A stretch of 64,000 nucleotides of DNA from Homalodisca vitripennis (GCF_021130785.1 NW_025777550.1:1-64000); one strand, 5' to 3'. Shown: positions 24,307-37,767, numbered from the stretch's first letter. Notes: generated by a model not told the origin, from the letters alone. Numbers and translations: made by a program.

Positions 24307-25112
24307 TCAAAAAGGAATAGTGTATGTAGCCCAAACGTTTCCTTCCGTTCGGCTGGAACCTGGTCGTCTGGACGCTCCTCCGTCTAAAGAGAAAGTTCCG
24401 GGCCCGAGTCTCCTGCTTCCTCCGACACTACCGCTGTACGTCGTTCCATAGCCTCGCATGTTAGTAGCGTCTACGCCTCCGTGCAGTCCGCTGTTGTGCT
24501 CATATCTTAGACCTCCTCCTACAGTCTGCTCTCTGTTGTACGGTCCTCCAAACACGCGAGATCCGTGTACATTGGCGTTCAGATTCCCATCGTTCCCTCT
24601 GTGGAGCGGAATGTTGGCATGGCCGTGAACCACTGTACCGCTGGGGTTTACGGTATCTACCCCTACATGCCAGTCCTGGAATAAATAAGCCAACCTCGGT
24701 TAGTCTGAGGCACTTTTTTATCTCAGGCATACAAATTCAACAATAATAATAATAATTTACATTATAAACCCAACCACAGTATAAATATTTACTATTTAGT
24801 CTTGTTATAGATACTCTAGTAGCTTTTAGGAGTACTTTCAGTGGGAATCAAATACGAGTACTTATATTAACCATTGGAATATCATCTATCATTATTTGAT
24901 GAATATTGAATTTTCATAATGATAGAAAATTGTATTGTATTTTTACTTGTATACATACAACTATAACTGACACTGCAATACATACAGTAGATTAAACATG
25001 ATTAAAAAAGTTTTAAGGCAATAATACTGAATAAATTAATACTTACCCTATTCTTTTGACAAACTACCGATGTTATTGAAACTAGGAGAACGACCAAAGC
25101 TACTTTGTCCAT
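24307..25112 (-). CDS. AMP gene A: attacin/diptericin-like glycine-rich antimicrobial peptide, two coding exons
   Basis: Coding exon 1 (25112-25047) gives a 22-residue signal segment, M-D-K-V-A-L then a hydrophobic core to Cys-Gln-Lys-Asn-Arg. It ends at a GTAAGT donor. Coding exon 2 (24675-24307) follows an acceptor TTCCAG, begins Asp-Trp-His-Val and encodes 122 residues to TGA; the join is phase 0. The predicted preprotein is 144 residues and the second exon is about 20% glycine, typical of secreted attacin/diptericin-type peptides that act on Gram-negative bacteria. Repeated GG/GGG, V-F-G-G-P-Y and a C-terminal I-P-F are shared with gene B. Gene A has about 30 extra residues (an S-R-R/G-S-S rich stretch) before the end. 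A non-coding exon and TATA box lie upstream. I see no canonical AATAAA between its stop and the LTR array 255 bp away. The family is called by resemblance; activity is inferred. Confidence 0.82.
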
Positions 25113-25119
25113 TTTCACT
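25047..25119 (-). other. AMP gene A, exon 2 (signal-peptide exon)
   Basis: An acceptor TATTTTCAG precedes 25119, seven bases upstream of the ATG, and the donor GTAAGT starts at 25046. The exon therefore carries only a short 5' UTR piece plus the signal peptide. Gene B uses the same plan, which is independent support for the splice model. Confidence 0.75.
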
Positions 25120-26005
25120 CTGAAAATACAGAAATTTGTTTGTTACAAAATGCATAAAATCCATATTAAATAGTCCAATGGGATTGATTTGTAAAAACAA
25201 TCCATAAACACAGCGCAAGCTCTAGTATAACCCATATAACAAGTGTTGAATTCCACAAATAAACTTTAATACCAATGATTGATGTATACACAACTCTCCA
25301 CTGTCCTTATGATCGAATTTATGACATTTAAAATAAATGTCAGTTGATTTATATAAACATAAAATAAAAAATTTATTATTTTCTAACAGGATCTGTAATA
25401 AACCTTTTAACAAAAAATGTGAAATAGGAATGATAAACATGACACTAACTCTGAATTGATAGAAATTTATGAGGTACACAAGTAAAAAACGTGCCATTCA
25501 TCACTTTTTTATATATTCCATACAATCTTGTTGTATACGTTTCTGTTGGGATATAGACTTTCAACTAAATTTATATTACTTATAGAAGTAAACATATAAT
25601 TTTTTTACATTTTTTTAATTATGAAAACTCAATTTGATACGTCTTGGCCATTTAAGTACGTTATTGCCATTCTATGAATACATTTAAACTGTCAAAAAAA
25701 CAATAGTTTTCGAAGATTTATTTTAACATTTTTAATGAATAGTTTTTAAATGATTCTTTTATTAAATTAGATCTTCGTATTTATTTACGTTAAGTCAGGT
25801 GTGATCATCTACAACAATGACTAGTACAAATTTGTAGTTTCCTTATTTGAAACAGTAGTAAATTAGCTCTAATAATTTTTAAATATTATTTATATTTTCA
25901 AATTTAGTTATAATAATTATTGTTATACATAGCTAAAAGTACTAATCTGTTCCAGATTCCTGCTATAAAATGCTTAAAAAAGTATAAATAAAATAATGTT
26001 GAAGA

Positions 26006-26100
26006 CCTTACGTAAATAGCAGTAAAGGGTGCGCTGAACGTCTTCAAGATGTGGTGAACGTAAAAAGTTTGATAGGAAAGCAAATCTCGAGGCTTTTATA
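26006..26100 (-). promoter_or_regulatory. AMP gene A TATA box and non-coding first exon
   Basis: Read on the minus strand, TATAAAA lies at 26100-26094. About 30 bases on, a short ATG-free leader starts near 26070. It ends at 26012, before a GTAAGG donor (26011-26006). Genes B and C have the same TATA plus non-coding exon 1 arrangement. Confidence 0.6.
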
Positions 26101-26157
26101 GTAAGCGTCTGACAAGAACGCATCAGACTGATAGTAAACTGTAATTCACATAAGGTC

Positions 26158-26211
26158 GGGGAACCCGTGATAATAAATAGAAGTTCCTCGTAGAGGAGAA
26201 ATGTGATTCCC
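26158..26211 (-). promoter_or_regulatory. Candidate kappaB and GATA sites upstream of AMP gene A
   Basis: GGGAATCACA (minus strand, 26211-26202) and GGGGAACCCG (plus strand, 26158-26167) resemble insect NF-kappaB/Relish sites. TGATAA, a GATA-factor site, lies next to them at 26168-26173. They sit 60-110 bp upstream of the TATA box. Clustered kappaB and GATA sites are a known feature of fat-body immune enhancers. Sites are called by eye. Confidence 0.5.
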
Positions 26212-26229
26212 ACACTTGTACTTTAACGA

Positions 26230-29200
26230 TCTTTTATGTAAGACTTAGAGCTTTTATTTATTTTATTGATTTCCAAAAAAATATGAATTATATAAAATAG
26301 AGATGCAGTTTGGCATCTCTAAAGTTTTGAAAACATTCAAAGCTGAATTAACAGCTTGACAAGTGTATCTTTTACCTCTGTAAATTCATTTTTCATTTTT
26401 TATACATCATTTCATTTCTAGTAAAATGTCCTAATTTTCACCTAATCTAAAATATCGTAGGACTGTACAAATTTATGAACTGCCTTACATTGTGCCCTTT
26501 AGTTTTAAACTCATAGAACCATAGAACCTTTATAAGGAATTTTTAATTTGTTTTAATAATTTTTAATGTAAATTCAATCCCTATTCTCAGATTCTGAGAT
26601 TTCTAGACAATCTGAACAATATCATGAAAATGAAAACATTGCCCCAAAAGAATAATTAATAATAAATGTATTGAAGTACATGTATTCTTGAGGAATTTTC
26701 ATTAGCCACGCTATTATCTATAAACTTTCATATCTGTTGGCATCCTTCTAATTACATGACCTCTTCCCTTTCTTATTGAAACAGTTAACAACGATAATAT
26801 GACGTTCCAGATCTATATATTTCTCGGTCCATAAGCAATGGAGTCATCCTAGATATTTAAAGATCAATGTTTGTACCAAGTTTCAATTGTTTCAAGATTC
26901 CTTTCCTCAATTCTTGATGTTTGAATAATTCTTATTTTGAAACATGCATTTATTATATCTCAAAAACCATCCAAAATACCAAAATATTTTCTTTTACAAT
27001 ACCTTTTGAAAATGTTAAAACGATTCAAATTTTTTTATCAATCTGCCACAGATAAAGGTTTTTAGATTATTTTAAGTTTGATCGGCTGCCATATTCAAAA
27101 TACATAGCGTACAAAGGTGGCCAATGAACTTAGTCAATATATTTAGAAGATCTCCTTTTATGCCTAGTTTCAATTTTTTTAACTTTTTTATCATCGTATC
27201 GTTTCTATTAGAGCTTTGTGCTATTGGGGTCATAATCGGTGAAGTTGGGCAGACATTCTTGATAAATGGTATTAGAGAACTACTGTAATGAGTTGATCTT
27301 GTTTACAAATTCATGATATTATATATCTTGCACTTAATAAACTCTTAAATATTTGTAGCATCAAATCGATAATTTAATACGTGTTTGAAAAATGTGTTAC
27401 AATTAAAACAATGTAATTCTTTTATAATTTAAATATTACTCAGAATAAACTACAGTACAATCAGAATATTTTGTATTATAGCAAAACAGTCATATTAAAC
27501 GAAACATACGTAGTGGCCAGTTAACTTTCTGTAAAACTGTAAAGAGGTAATTTACAGAGAAGTCACGGTATAGCACCTCTCTCGGGGATAGTTACAACCG
27601 TAAGAATACAAGATTGGTATGCATTACCACCTCGGAGAACATTCCTTACATACATCTTTTCTCATTCAAATTTGTTAGACAATGACTTTAACAGAACCAG
27701 TTCCAAGAGGTAGTAAGTGGAACGCTATTTTTACTAAGATACTAACGAAGTTATCTCTTCCAGCTTATTCTTATGACGGTAATTATCATCATTGCTATAT
27801 ACAAGGAGCTGTTAAGTCCTCAAGAACTAGTGGAGTTTTGTATTTGTATGAACAATTGCTAGTTGTAAATAATGAAGCTTTTAGTATTATATAATATTAA
27901 TTAAATAACGCAGCAGTGACGAATTCATAATATTTTCTCAGTATTATTTAGAATGTGAGGAACTGATTTTTAATCCGTTAAATTGCAGGACGGCATATTT
28001 ACAGTTTATACACGAACTAAATAAAGGGGCCGTGCACTAAACAAATTCATTGATAATTCCGTAAATACAATTTTAGGAAATAAGCGAGTGCAATAAACCC
28101 GGCCGTAGCAAAATGAATGACAGAGCAATACCATAGACACAGATTACATTGTATTCATTTTTTCAAGGGTTTGCTTTTGGCTGATAAGAGATAAAAAGTA
28201 CTAATTATATATATTCATACATTAATGTAATTCCTCACTAAATAAAGAAAACAGCATGAGCAGAGACTAAAAAGGGAGGGCATATAATTTAGTGTACCAG
28301 GGTTTACAGATAATCATACTTTCAAAGAACGAATAACAAGAATACAAAGTAAAAGCAGCGATCTGCATCATTGGGCATACATTTCCTTTTACGGAATAAA
28401 ATTATCGTAAATATTATGAATAAATCGGAAAGGTCCAAATAGTTCTTCGAAAGTAGGCTTTAAAATCTTACCTATGTATATGTATTTTGTTGATACCAAA
28501 CTCTACTATCTTAGACCTGAAGTACATAAAAGAGCGGGAAGTAGACGTAATTTTACCGATTTAGGCATTTGAGATATGTATGTAAATATATTTTTTGCAG
28601 CACAATAGTTTTCACATAAACCAGCAATGCAATACACGCAATAATCTGTAAAGAGAACTAAATAAAATTTCATTCCGCTTCTGAACATGTTAAAAAGATA
28701 AAAATATTGTAATACAAAAATCTTTATAGCAAAGAAGTTTAAATTATAAATTATGTTAAGACGAATCGTTTTCAAAACCTTAATCCTAACATACTTTCAA
28801 ATATAAAATTAATAGGCAGATAAATTTTAATAATAAAAATAAACACCTACATTTCATACTAAATTTAACTTTACACTTAGCAAAATAGTGATTACTAATA
28901 TTTAATAGTATAAACGTGTTACTATGTATCATTTTAAAATCTCATATAATTTTCCTCAGCTTGCTCAAAACCCTACTAATCTTTAAAAAATGTTTATACC
29001 TAATATAATAACTACGAGTAAATTGCGTGTTACTTAACTAGAACAAGCTCAGAGTAAACAACTTAGACCGCAGAGAATATTGCACGTGTTTCTACACCTC
29101 ATATTGCTCGCCTATTTGTATAAGGAAGTTATTTTGTTTGCCCGCTTGAAGAAAACAGACAATTCCAGACATTTTCTCGTTGTGTATGAACACAATATTT

Positions 29201-31749
29201 ACATTTATTTACCTGCAATAATGAATAGACGCTATTGATAACGTAGAACTGTAAAAAATTGAATAATTAACAAAAATTGCATAAAAGGTATTAACTAGTT
29301 GTATAATGTATAAAATTAAAAATAAATAGTGAGAAAATGCTTCTTTATTTACCTCTGAGAATTATTTACATACATAGAATATTATTTAAATTAAGTGAAT
29401 ATGCTTATTTTGCTTATATTGCCATCTTTAATATATATTTGACAAGCACAACCTATGCTATTCTTCCTCATTTAATTTTTCTTTTCTGCTCTTGATATGC
29501 ATACAAATGTTCGTAAATTACCTAGCAAAACTAAATCATAAACCATAGTGTTTAATTTATTTATAACAAAAACTTTTGGGATTAAAATCATCTAAATTTC
29601 AGTCACTGAATCACTGTATATGGCATGCGTATCCCGATTAAAATGCCTCAGGCATTCATCCGGTGTGGTTCCATTCAACAGCAATTATAAAACGTGAGTG
29701 GAAACTAATACAGCAGTGAAAAAGAAACATAATTATTACAGTTCCATTTTTGACGTAACTTTGTTGTGATAAAATTGATTAACAGTTACCCGCACCTTCG
29801 CTCGTTATTTTCTGTTGGAAAACAATGAAATCGTAACTATATCCCTTTCAATTACATTATAAACAATCGTGAGATAATGGAAAAGCCACTAAAAGATCTA
29901 ATCTCCTGATAAATTTTAGTTTTCAGTTTCAAGAACAGTGTTTTGAGGCCGTAAAGACAGCGAGTGAAACATTTCTTATAATTAACTGTTACATAATTTA
30001 CATTTTTCTCCAATATTTCGTGATTATATTTATATAGCTACAACAATTTGAGTAACAGTTGAAGTATTTTAGGCCGTCGTAGAGGAATTTAAAAATCAAA
30101 GTTTTTGTAGAAGAATTTTTATCGAACGCACTTCCAGTGTGATAAATGGTAGAGCTCTATGTACTTTTAAATTTAAATAGGCATATTATATTGTTCGTAG
30201 GTACATATTATTACAGTGTTTATGATTAAGAGCTTCATATGATAAGCAAAATCATACATACAGTGTGCCATGCACGTGTTACGTTTATGCTTACTTTATG
30301 GTTTGAAGACTATAAATGGAAAAATATTAAAAATGTGAGTTAAATGTGTAATTAAACATGTTACAGATTTATCATAGTATAACGTGTATTACAGATGAAT
30401 AATTTAAAAGCCTCTTTCAATTAATATTTCGCAACTGTAAAGACCAAGATTGGGATTCATCGCTATATTAGAGAACATTGCGGAACAAATAATATTGCTA
30501 CAGTCATATCAGGCACCCTAAAAAATCCATGAAAATGTACAGCTAAAATTATTCTATCGATTGAATAGTGCACGTGTGAAAACAAACAAAACACTAATTT
30601 GCCGATTTAGAGATGAAGTTTCATCCAAACCTTGCAGTCTTCTGATGGTATCATAGTCACATCATAGCCAAATCCTATTAAGTGGCATAAACTATCATCG
30701 AACTCAGTATTTCCTATATATAAACAAAGCGTCATAAAAAAATTTGTGAGCTATAAATACGTTTTCCACTCTCCCGAGTGAAATGCTTTGATAACGCTCA
30801 GCCAAAACTATTATTGAATTAAAATTAACAATGAGCTACTGAATAATACATTTTAAATACATTTTTGCCTTGCTAAGGCAAACAAATTAGTGCACACCAT
30901 CTTGATAGTAAGTCAAATCAAAATCGAACTTGCTAACACCAGTCGTTCAGGATTTTATAATATCGTTTTAAAACCAAAAATTTGTCACGTTATTCTTTAC
31001 ATTTTGATCAGTCTATCTTTTTACAAAACAGTTACATATATTCTCTAGAGAAAAGTTTCAAATTTGAATAGCAGACCCAATGAGTTCACAACTTGTGGTT
31101 TTAGTTTTATTTCCCATGCGAGTCCATAACTATTTTCATTTCCAACTACCGATGGTCTGTCAATTTATACATGCGTGAATAGCACATAGCAAATTACAGG
31201 TTCGACCAAACTTAAAGCTTTCAAAGCTCTAATGTCTTAGAAACTGGGAGTTTATGGTTTTGCCCTAGCTTTGCGCTAGAAGGCGAAATAAATTGTTAAT
31301 GATAATACAAATCATGACCTTACTATTTAGACGATAAGAAAAATATTCAATATAAAGTTAGAATTCCACTGTATGCCTTTTGTAATCCGGGTTTCTCCAG
31401 AATTGTACTAGAAATTGTAAAAATAAGGTATTAAAATGTTTGACTTTAAATATTTTGAGCAGATATCTTTCTACATACATAGTTAGTTTTTTGTAAATGT
31501 TAGGAAGTGAAAAGCGTAGATATACTCATCGTAAACCATTATAAATCTGTGAATTTAATAACTCGATGACTAGATTTACGCTCAAGTTGTAAATTTATTA
31601 GTATAAATTGAGCTTATACCATGACATATAATCCTGACGTTTTGTATTGTATATCAAACACTCATGAGATAAGCAATCGTTGTTGGATTATATTCACACT
31701 CTAAAAGTGATATTGAAATAAATGAATTTTAAGTATATAATACCTAATT

Positions 31750-31751
<2 letters not shown>
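26230..31751. other. AT-rich non-coding DNA
   Basis: No frame here shows a recognisable domain, signal peptide or splice-supported gene. The longest frames (70-90 codons, for example 28506-28775 minus) are low-complexity or AT-driven. A short motif, AACGCTCAGCCA at about 30793-30804, belongs to a small dispersed family seen elsewhere in the window. Confidence 0.6.

Positions 31752-31798
<47 letters not shown>
31752..31798. repeat. (TA)n microsatellite
   Basis: An uninterrupted TA run of about 23 units. Confidence 0.95.
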
Positions 31799-31801
<3 letters not shown>

Positions 31802-32880
31802 ATTTTAATTTAATTCATCTGTATTTAAGTTTCCACAGGATTTAGCTGTAAAGATTTCATCAATAACTTCTTATCTTATTTAAAAACTAATAGAAATTGT
31901 GATATACATGGTTTGCGTACCACTTAATAAAAAAATTTAAAATTATAACAGAGGCATTTAAAAATGTCAGTAAGTATGTATTATTTATTCATACTGTATG
32001 TCCGTAGTTATTATTTCATTGTGTAATAAACTAAGATCATACAATATTTTAACATACTTATTTGCCAGATATGAGATCATACATCCGAAATTTTCCTTTT
32101 ATTATGTTTAGGATTACAATAACTCCCGTAAGAGAGTGCTTCCTTGTATCTTAAAGTGTATGGCCTTGCCTGTCCTGTACGTTGCTATCCGGTTTTGATG
32201 TTATATGGTGTGTCATATATCTGCCTAAACCCTAGGTGCCATAGTAGTAAACGTCTGAAAATGGACTCACAATAAAAAAAGGCTCTCTGAAACATGGGTT
32301 TAATGCACCCAATATGTTTTCTCAAAAACATATTCCTGGGATATTGTTATCAAACAGCATTGTTACAATGCCTTTTTTAATAATATTAATTCTCGTTGCA
32401 CTACATGCATTAAATTAAATCTTTCTCTTCGTTTACTTACTTAAACCAAAGTATACATGCCGAGCTACAATGTCATGAAAGTAGCAACCATTACGTAATT
32501 AAAGTGAGTCAACGAATGGCCAAATGATGGATATAGAAGGAAAGTCAATTAGCGGAAAAGGTCCTCATTCCTTGTCATGGTGGAAGAGGGGAGGAGGTTC
32601 AAAGATCTTTTTTTTTGTTTGCTTCTATTTCAGTATGGAATCGCTTATGGAACAGTTTTGCCAAAGTTCAGTGTTAGGTACCTTAAATCTTAAATTCATA
32701 CATTGATAAAAAGAGGTGATTATGAAAAAACTAATATATAATCTTGAGTCCCGACTACTGCGAAATACACCAAATATCCAAAAGGTTTGACCATCGAATT
32801 TGCATACCACAATACAACAAAAATGTTCCTAAGCCATTTGCCTTTATTTTGCAAATTATATTTTACTATTTACCTAATGA
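31799..32880. other. AT-rich non-coding DNA
   Basis: No supported feature. Confidence 0.6.
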
Positions 32881-32884
32881 AGCA

Positions 32885-34860
32885 CCATTCAGAGACTTAA
32901 GTACTGTCCCGAGTTAGCGAAAATAGACAGGAGGTCTCGGAAGCGCGCCCCTCCCAAACTCGGAGCAAAGCAAAAAAAAAACAATCACATGCCACTAGTG
33001 GGAAGAGACAAAAAGCGAGACAAGATTTCGAGTACATGATATAATTAGTAGGTGGCAAACATTTCCATGCAAAATACAATTAACTGCAGCACCACGGTGC
33101 ACCGCGTAACTTACAAACTAAATAACAATAGATAAAATTCCAATATAGACAATAATATAATAAATAGAAATAATAACATAATAAATAAATAATATAATAT
33201 AATATCGAAATTTGATATATAAATAACAATTTCAGGTACGGCAGTAATAAATCTAAAAATTTTAACAGGTAATTTTTTTATGAACTGAGGGGAGGGAAAA
33301 GGTTGTAGAATTTCTAGGCCCACTAATTTTAAAAAAGTAATTTGGTTTCAAGTTTGTAGCCGAAAATTAAAAAAAATATTCAAAGTCAATTTTCGAAGGA
33401 GGCGGGGGCTTAGTTGCCTCCACGAATCCGAATTAAAGATGAAATCCTCCCCTTCAGTTCATGTAACTAAACTAAATAAATACTGGCTAATATACTGGCC
33501 CTCCTCCAGATCTAGCATCTGGCAGCGCTCCATACAAGCCAATCCTCTCAAGTGGTATAAGAAGAAGAAAAAAAAACATTTTGGATCCAACCTTGTCAAG
33601 ATGAATACGGACGCTCCGGTTGGATGCCGGTACGGTAGCGCTGGCAGGGCGAGGGCATTATATTTTTGTTTCAGTTGTTCGGGCAGACTCGCCGCACCAG
33701 TCCCGCTGACGGTACTCACGGGGACCCTATAGAATCCCAACATAACCAGTAGATATTTAGAAAAATGTTATTGCAACCTGAGAAATAATAAAAACTTAAT
33801 TATGTTTGCCACAAAGTATATATAAAATATTTAAATTTAACAACTAAAAATAACCATCTGTAACTAACAGTACCTTTTAAGTATCAAAGACTATTTCCTA
33901 AAAATAACTCAAGACACCTAGTATTATAAAATACACTACTTGGTGACAATATTAAATATTATGTACAAAACAAATTTTCAAATATATAAACATTTCCTTA
34001 TAGGCTAGAACAGCCATACTAAATTATTCAGCGTGATAACATTTACTTGTAACAATAATTCACTGGATTTTAATCATTCTATTATAATATAATAATTTAC
34101 ATTCTATTATTAAATATTAATTTTAAGGTAGGCCTAATAATAATTATATAATTTACAAATAATAACAGAACATTATTTCCCAAATAACAATAATTAAATT
34201 ATAATCCGTTCACGCTACTATAAGGCAATTAATTAATTAACCAATAAAATGAAAATCATTAATGTTGCCACCCAATTTTGCACGCAACACAAAACACGAG
34301 GTAACGAAATTTGCAAAGTCTGTACCGTCTCGCTTACACTAAATAAATACAAGGTGATAACTAAATAAATAATTTCCGTTCGCCGAACGGATCGATTAGA
34401 AAGCACGGCGCAAAAATATTAAAACTTAACTGGCATAGTTAAAAAATTAACAAATTTTAGAACGTACGAAAGACAGGAAAGAACACTTTGCGACACGAAC
34501 AACGTACACGAGGAAAACAAGTTACAAAATAATATATATAAACTACTTATAACTAAACTATGAAAATATATGTCTGCGTGGGAGAGAAAAACCGCCAACA
34601 AAATAAAGTTAAGAGGGTGAGAGAGACAATTACCTGCCGAAAGTAGTGGAGCTAGCCAGCCATGGGGAAACGGGAAGAGCAGAGAACAGCCAGAAACACA
34701 GTAAGCTTCTGCCGAACGTGTCTCCGAACAGTAGCCGGTGCCGGTGAGCAGCTGGTCAGTAGTCTAGTCAAGGTCAACCACCTGACCTCGACCAGTCAGT
34801 CCAACCAGGCAGAAAATCAATACTTGACGGAATGACTCCCCCACCGAATGATAAGAGTGG
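32885..34860. other. Unclassified, probably repeat-derived segment
   Basis: GC-richer patches at 32905-32965, 33600-33730 and 34630-34860 interrupt AT-rich DNA. On the minus strand a GGTGGGGGAG purine tract (about 34845-34836) is the same ten bases as the polypurine tract of the 2.3-24 kb elements, but the sequence after it is not their LTR. It may be the 3' part of a different LTR element on the minus strand. I found no RT, gag or terminal repeats, so I leave it unclassified. Confidence 0.3.
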
Positions 34861-35495
34861 TCGAGGTGGGAAAAATAATAGACAAAATGTCCAAACTGAG
34901 CCCCGGCTCAGTACTAAACCTTTTAAGCGGTTGTATTAATATATTAATGAAAACTGTAGACAGATCCGTAATTCCTAAAAAATCTCTTTACATAGTTTTC
35001 TACCATTCTCTTATTCTACAATTGCAACATTCGCCGACCCTTTATTGATAAATTACGTTATTAATCTTTACCTATGTTTTGACAAAACTAGTTAAATTTT
35101 AAAATGTCTTCCTATATTTTCTCCCATAATAATATGGTCATTTCATTTTAATTTGTCTAAGTGGCTAATGCTACAGAAACCATCATAAATTGAATAATCA
35201 AAAATTACAGAATTACAATGTATTTTGGAGCATTCTATGATAAGGTTAAAATGATTGCTCTTATTTCACCTATAACCTGTTCCACTTATTAACACTTGTG
35301 TACATTGAAACTTTAAGTTTATGTTTACATTTTTATGAGCCATTTGATGTTTTAAAAATACATAATTAATAATTTTAACAAATATCCCATCTACTACCAT
35401 ATTTATGGTAATTTTCTTGGTAAAATATGAAATCAATGTGAAGGACTGATTGTAGCGATGCGTATTTTACAACGGGTGCGGCAGTGCACGCTCCA
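34861..35495. other. Upstream flank of AMP gene B
   Basis: Non-coding. A GATA-type TGATAAGG lies at about 35238-35245. I see no clear kappaB site close to the gene B TATA box, unlike gene A. Confidence 0.4.
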
Positions 35496-35502
35496 ATACG
35501 AG

Positions 35503-35569
35503 TATAAATAGCTGAATTGCTGGAGGGCTATTCTTTACCACTTCAAATCTCTGATCCTCTGTTTGCAAT
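35503..35569 (+). promoter_or_regulatory. AMP gene B TATA box and non-coding first exon
   Basis: TATAAATA is at 35503-35510. An ATG-free leader starting near 35533 runs to a GTGAGT donor whose GT begins at 35570. Intron 1 then extends to an acceptor TTTCAG ending at 36788. Confidence 0.6.
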
Positions 35570-36041
35570 GTGAGTGTATCAAGGTTTTAAATATTAGGTT
35601 GTTTCATAGATGCTAACATTAATTTTAATTATATTTTTGAAATAAAAAAAATGTTTTTAATTATTATTAGACTAATAAAATAAGCAGGGTCTTGTTTAGA
35701 TATATCGTAATTTCTATATTTTTTCAATAACAATTCCCACTTAATTTTAATAATATGTAAGTTTATATATTTATCAACAAAACCATACAACCATACTATT
35801 AATCCTGTGAAGTTTTACGGTCGTATTACTTTTGCTATGTGTGAATACTATAACGATGTTAAACTTAGTATATACTGATAGTGCATAACTCTATTAACCT
35901 CGTTAAAAATTTAAACATCACCATAAAATTCAAATGAAATTCTACATATTTATCACAAAGTAAGAGTTATGATTTAACTTTAATTTTAAAATAAAAATAC
36001 ATGTTTCTATCAATGCTAACCATACCATATTATAGATACTC

Positions 36042-36255
<214 letters not shown>

Positions 36256-36803
36256 CACAAAATAAGCCAAAGTCCAAAATAAACAAAACGGAGTCTATTA
36301 CAATAGAAATTATATTTTAGTTGTATTGATAATAAATTCTCTTATTTCTTTATGTCTAAAAAATTAATTTAAAAATACATATTATTGCCACTTTATTTTA
36401 TTATTATTTGTGATAAAGAATGAAAGCATAGCTACAAAACCTTACTTACATTGGTAAAAGAAAACTATTCCACTATGAAAGTTCACTAAAGCATAAGTTT
36501 TATTGACTTACTTATATATTTTTTTGCCGAAGGGATTATTTTTATTTGAAAGTCTTTTCTCAGCCCCAAAAACGTTACTTAAAAAAATTACAGAAAGTCG
36601 GTAACTGTAAATATCATACTAGAAGTAAATTTAGCAGTGATAATTATCAGCATATTCGAATAATCATTTACCATATAACCTCACAAGTTAAATAAACATT
36701 ATTCGCCAGTCATATCACATAATTGATAACTAGTGAATGATGACTCCACAAAGTCAAATATTAATTTGGCAATACAAATATGTTTCAGATTATGGTATTT
36801 ACC

Positions 36804-37694
36804 ATGCAACTGTCAATCGTTGTTTTCTTAGTGTTAGCAGTGGCCTTTGTCGTGTGCCAGGATAGCAGAGTAAGTATAATTTGTATTGGCTCTATTAGAT
36901 AACAATAAAAAATACAGTGTATTGAGTAAAACACTACACTATTTTCCCACTACTCTTTAGTAAACATAACAAGATATTTTCAAAATATTTTCTACTACTA
37001 ATTTTTTACGTGAACTTTTTAATCTGGCATATAAAAGTAAATTCTGTACACAACGAAGATTTTCAGGATTCAGATTAAATCACTTGTTATTACGAGAGAT
37101 AGAGAGGTAGTTATAAAAACAAAACGAAAATGCCATTAAAATAATAATAAATGTTTTGAATTCCATAGATTGGTTTTGCATTCGATAACAGTGGTTCAAT
37201 ATAAAGACATTCATTCGTATGTATTTATTTTGTTTTACTGATTAAAACACACATTTCTTATTAGTTATGTATTGTTAAAATTGGGCCTATCAAGCGCAAT
37301 GATAACAATTGGAAAATTTTTTTATAAATTATTTAATTTGAATAAAACTATAATAAATTACTTAAAACTGTTTGTTATAACTGTTTAAACAATGCAATAA
37401 GTTACTGTTATTTAACAGGACTGGCACATAGGAGCAGACTCAGTGAGGCCGAGTGGCACAGTAGTGCACGGCCACGCCAACATCCCGGTACACAGAGGCT
37501 CCAATGGACAAGTGGACGCCAATGTTCACGGGTCTCGAGTGTTCGGGGGACCGTACAACAGACAGCAGATAGTAGGGGGAGGCCTGCAATACCAACACCC
37601 CAGCGGTGTGAGAGGAGGACTGGGTTTGACCCACTTTAGAGGACAAGGCAATACTTACGGTGCTTCAGTCAGCATACCATTCCAGGCTGTATAA
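36804..37694 (+). CDS. AMP gene B: attacin/diptericin-like glycine-rich antimicrobial peptide, two coding exons
   Basis: Coding exon 1 (36804-36869) encodes 22 residues: M-Q-L-S-I-V, a hydrophobic core, then Val-Cys-Gln-Asp-Ser-Arg, ending at GTAAGT. Coding exon 2 (37419-37694) follows AACAG, starts Asp-Trp-His-Ile-Gly and has 91 residues, about 20% glycine, ending I-P-F-Q-A-V then TAA. The predicted preprotein is 113 residues; signal cleavage after Cys18 is likely. A second in-frame ATG lies 12 bases upstream (36792). I prefer 36804 because gene C retains only that start. It lacks the C-terminal block that makes gene A longer. An AATAAA occurs at 37762-37767. Family membership is by resemblance; a role in humoral defence is inferred. 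Confidence 0.85.
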
Positions 37695-37761
37695 TCATTT
37701 TACTGTCCTCCGTATATCCATAAACTATTTAAATAACAATTTTTCTACATTGTTGATTACC

Positions 37762-37767
37762 AATAAA
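37762..37767 (+). other. Polyadenylation signal of AMP gene B
   Basis: AATAAA lies 68 bases after the stop codon. Confidence 0.7.

Noticed and set aside
33439..33743. Overlapping 94-97-codon frames on both strands
   Set aside because: No recognisable domain and mutually exclusive strands; the GC patch is better explained as repeat-derived.
37440..37646. Minus-strand frame opposite AMP gene B exon 3
   Set aside because: It is a shadow of the real exon, which has splice sites, a signal exon and a paralogue on its side.
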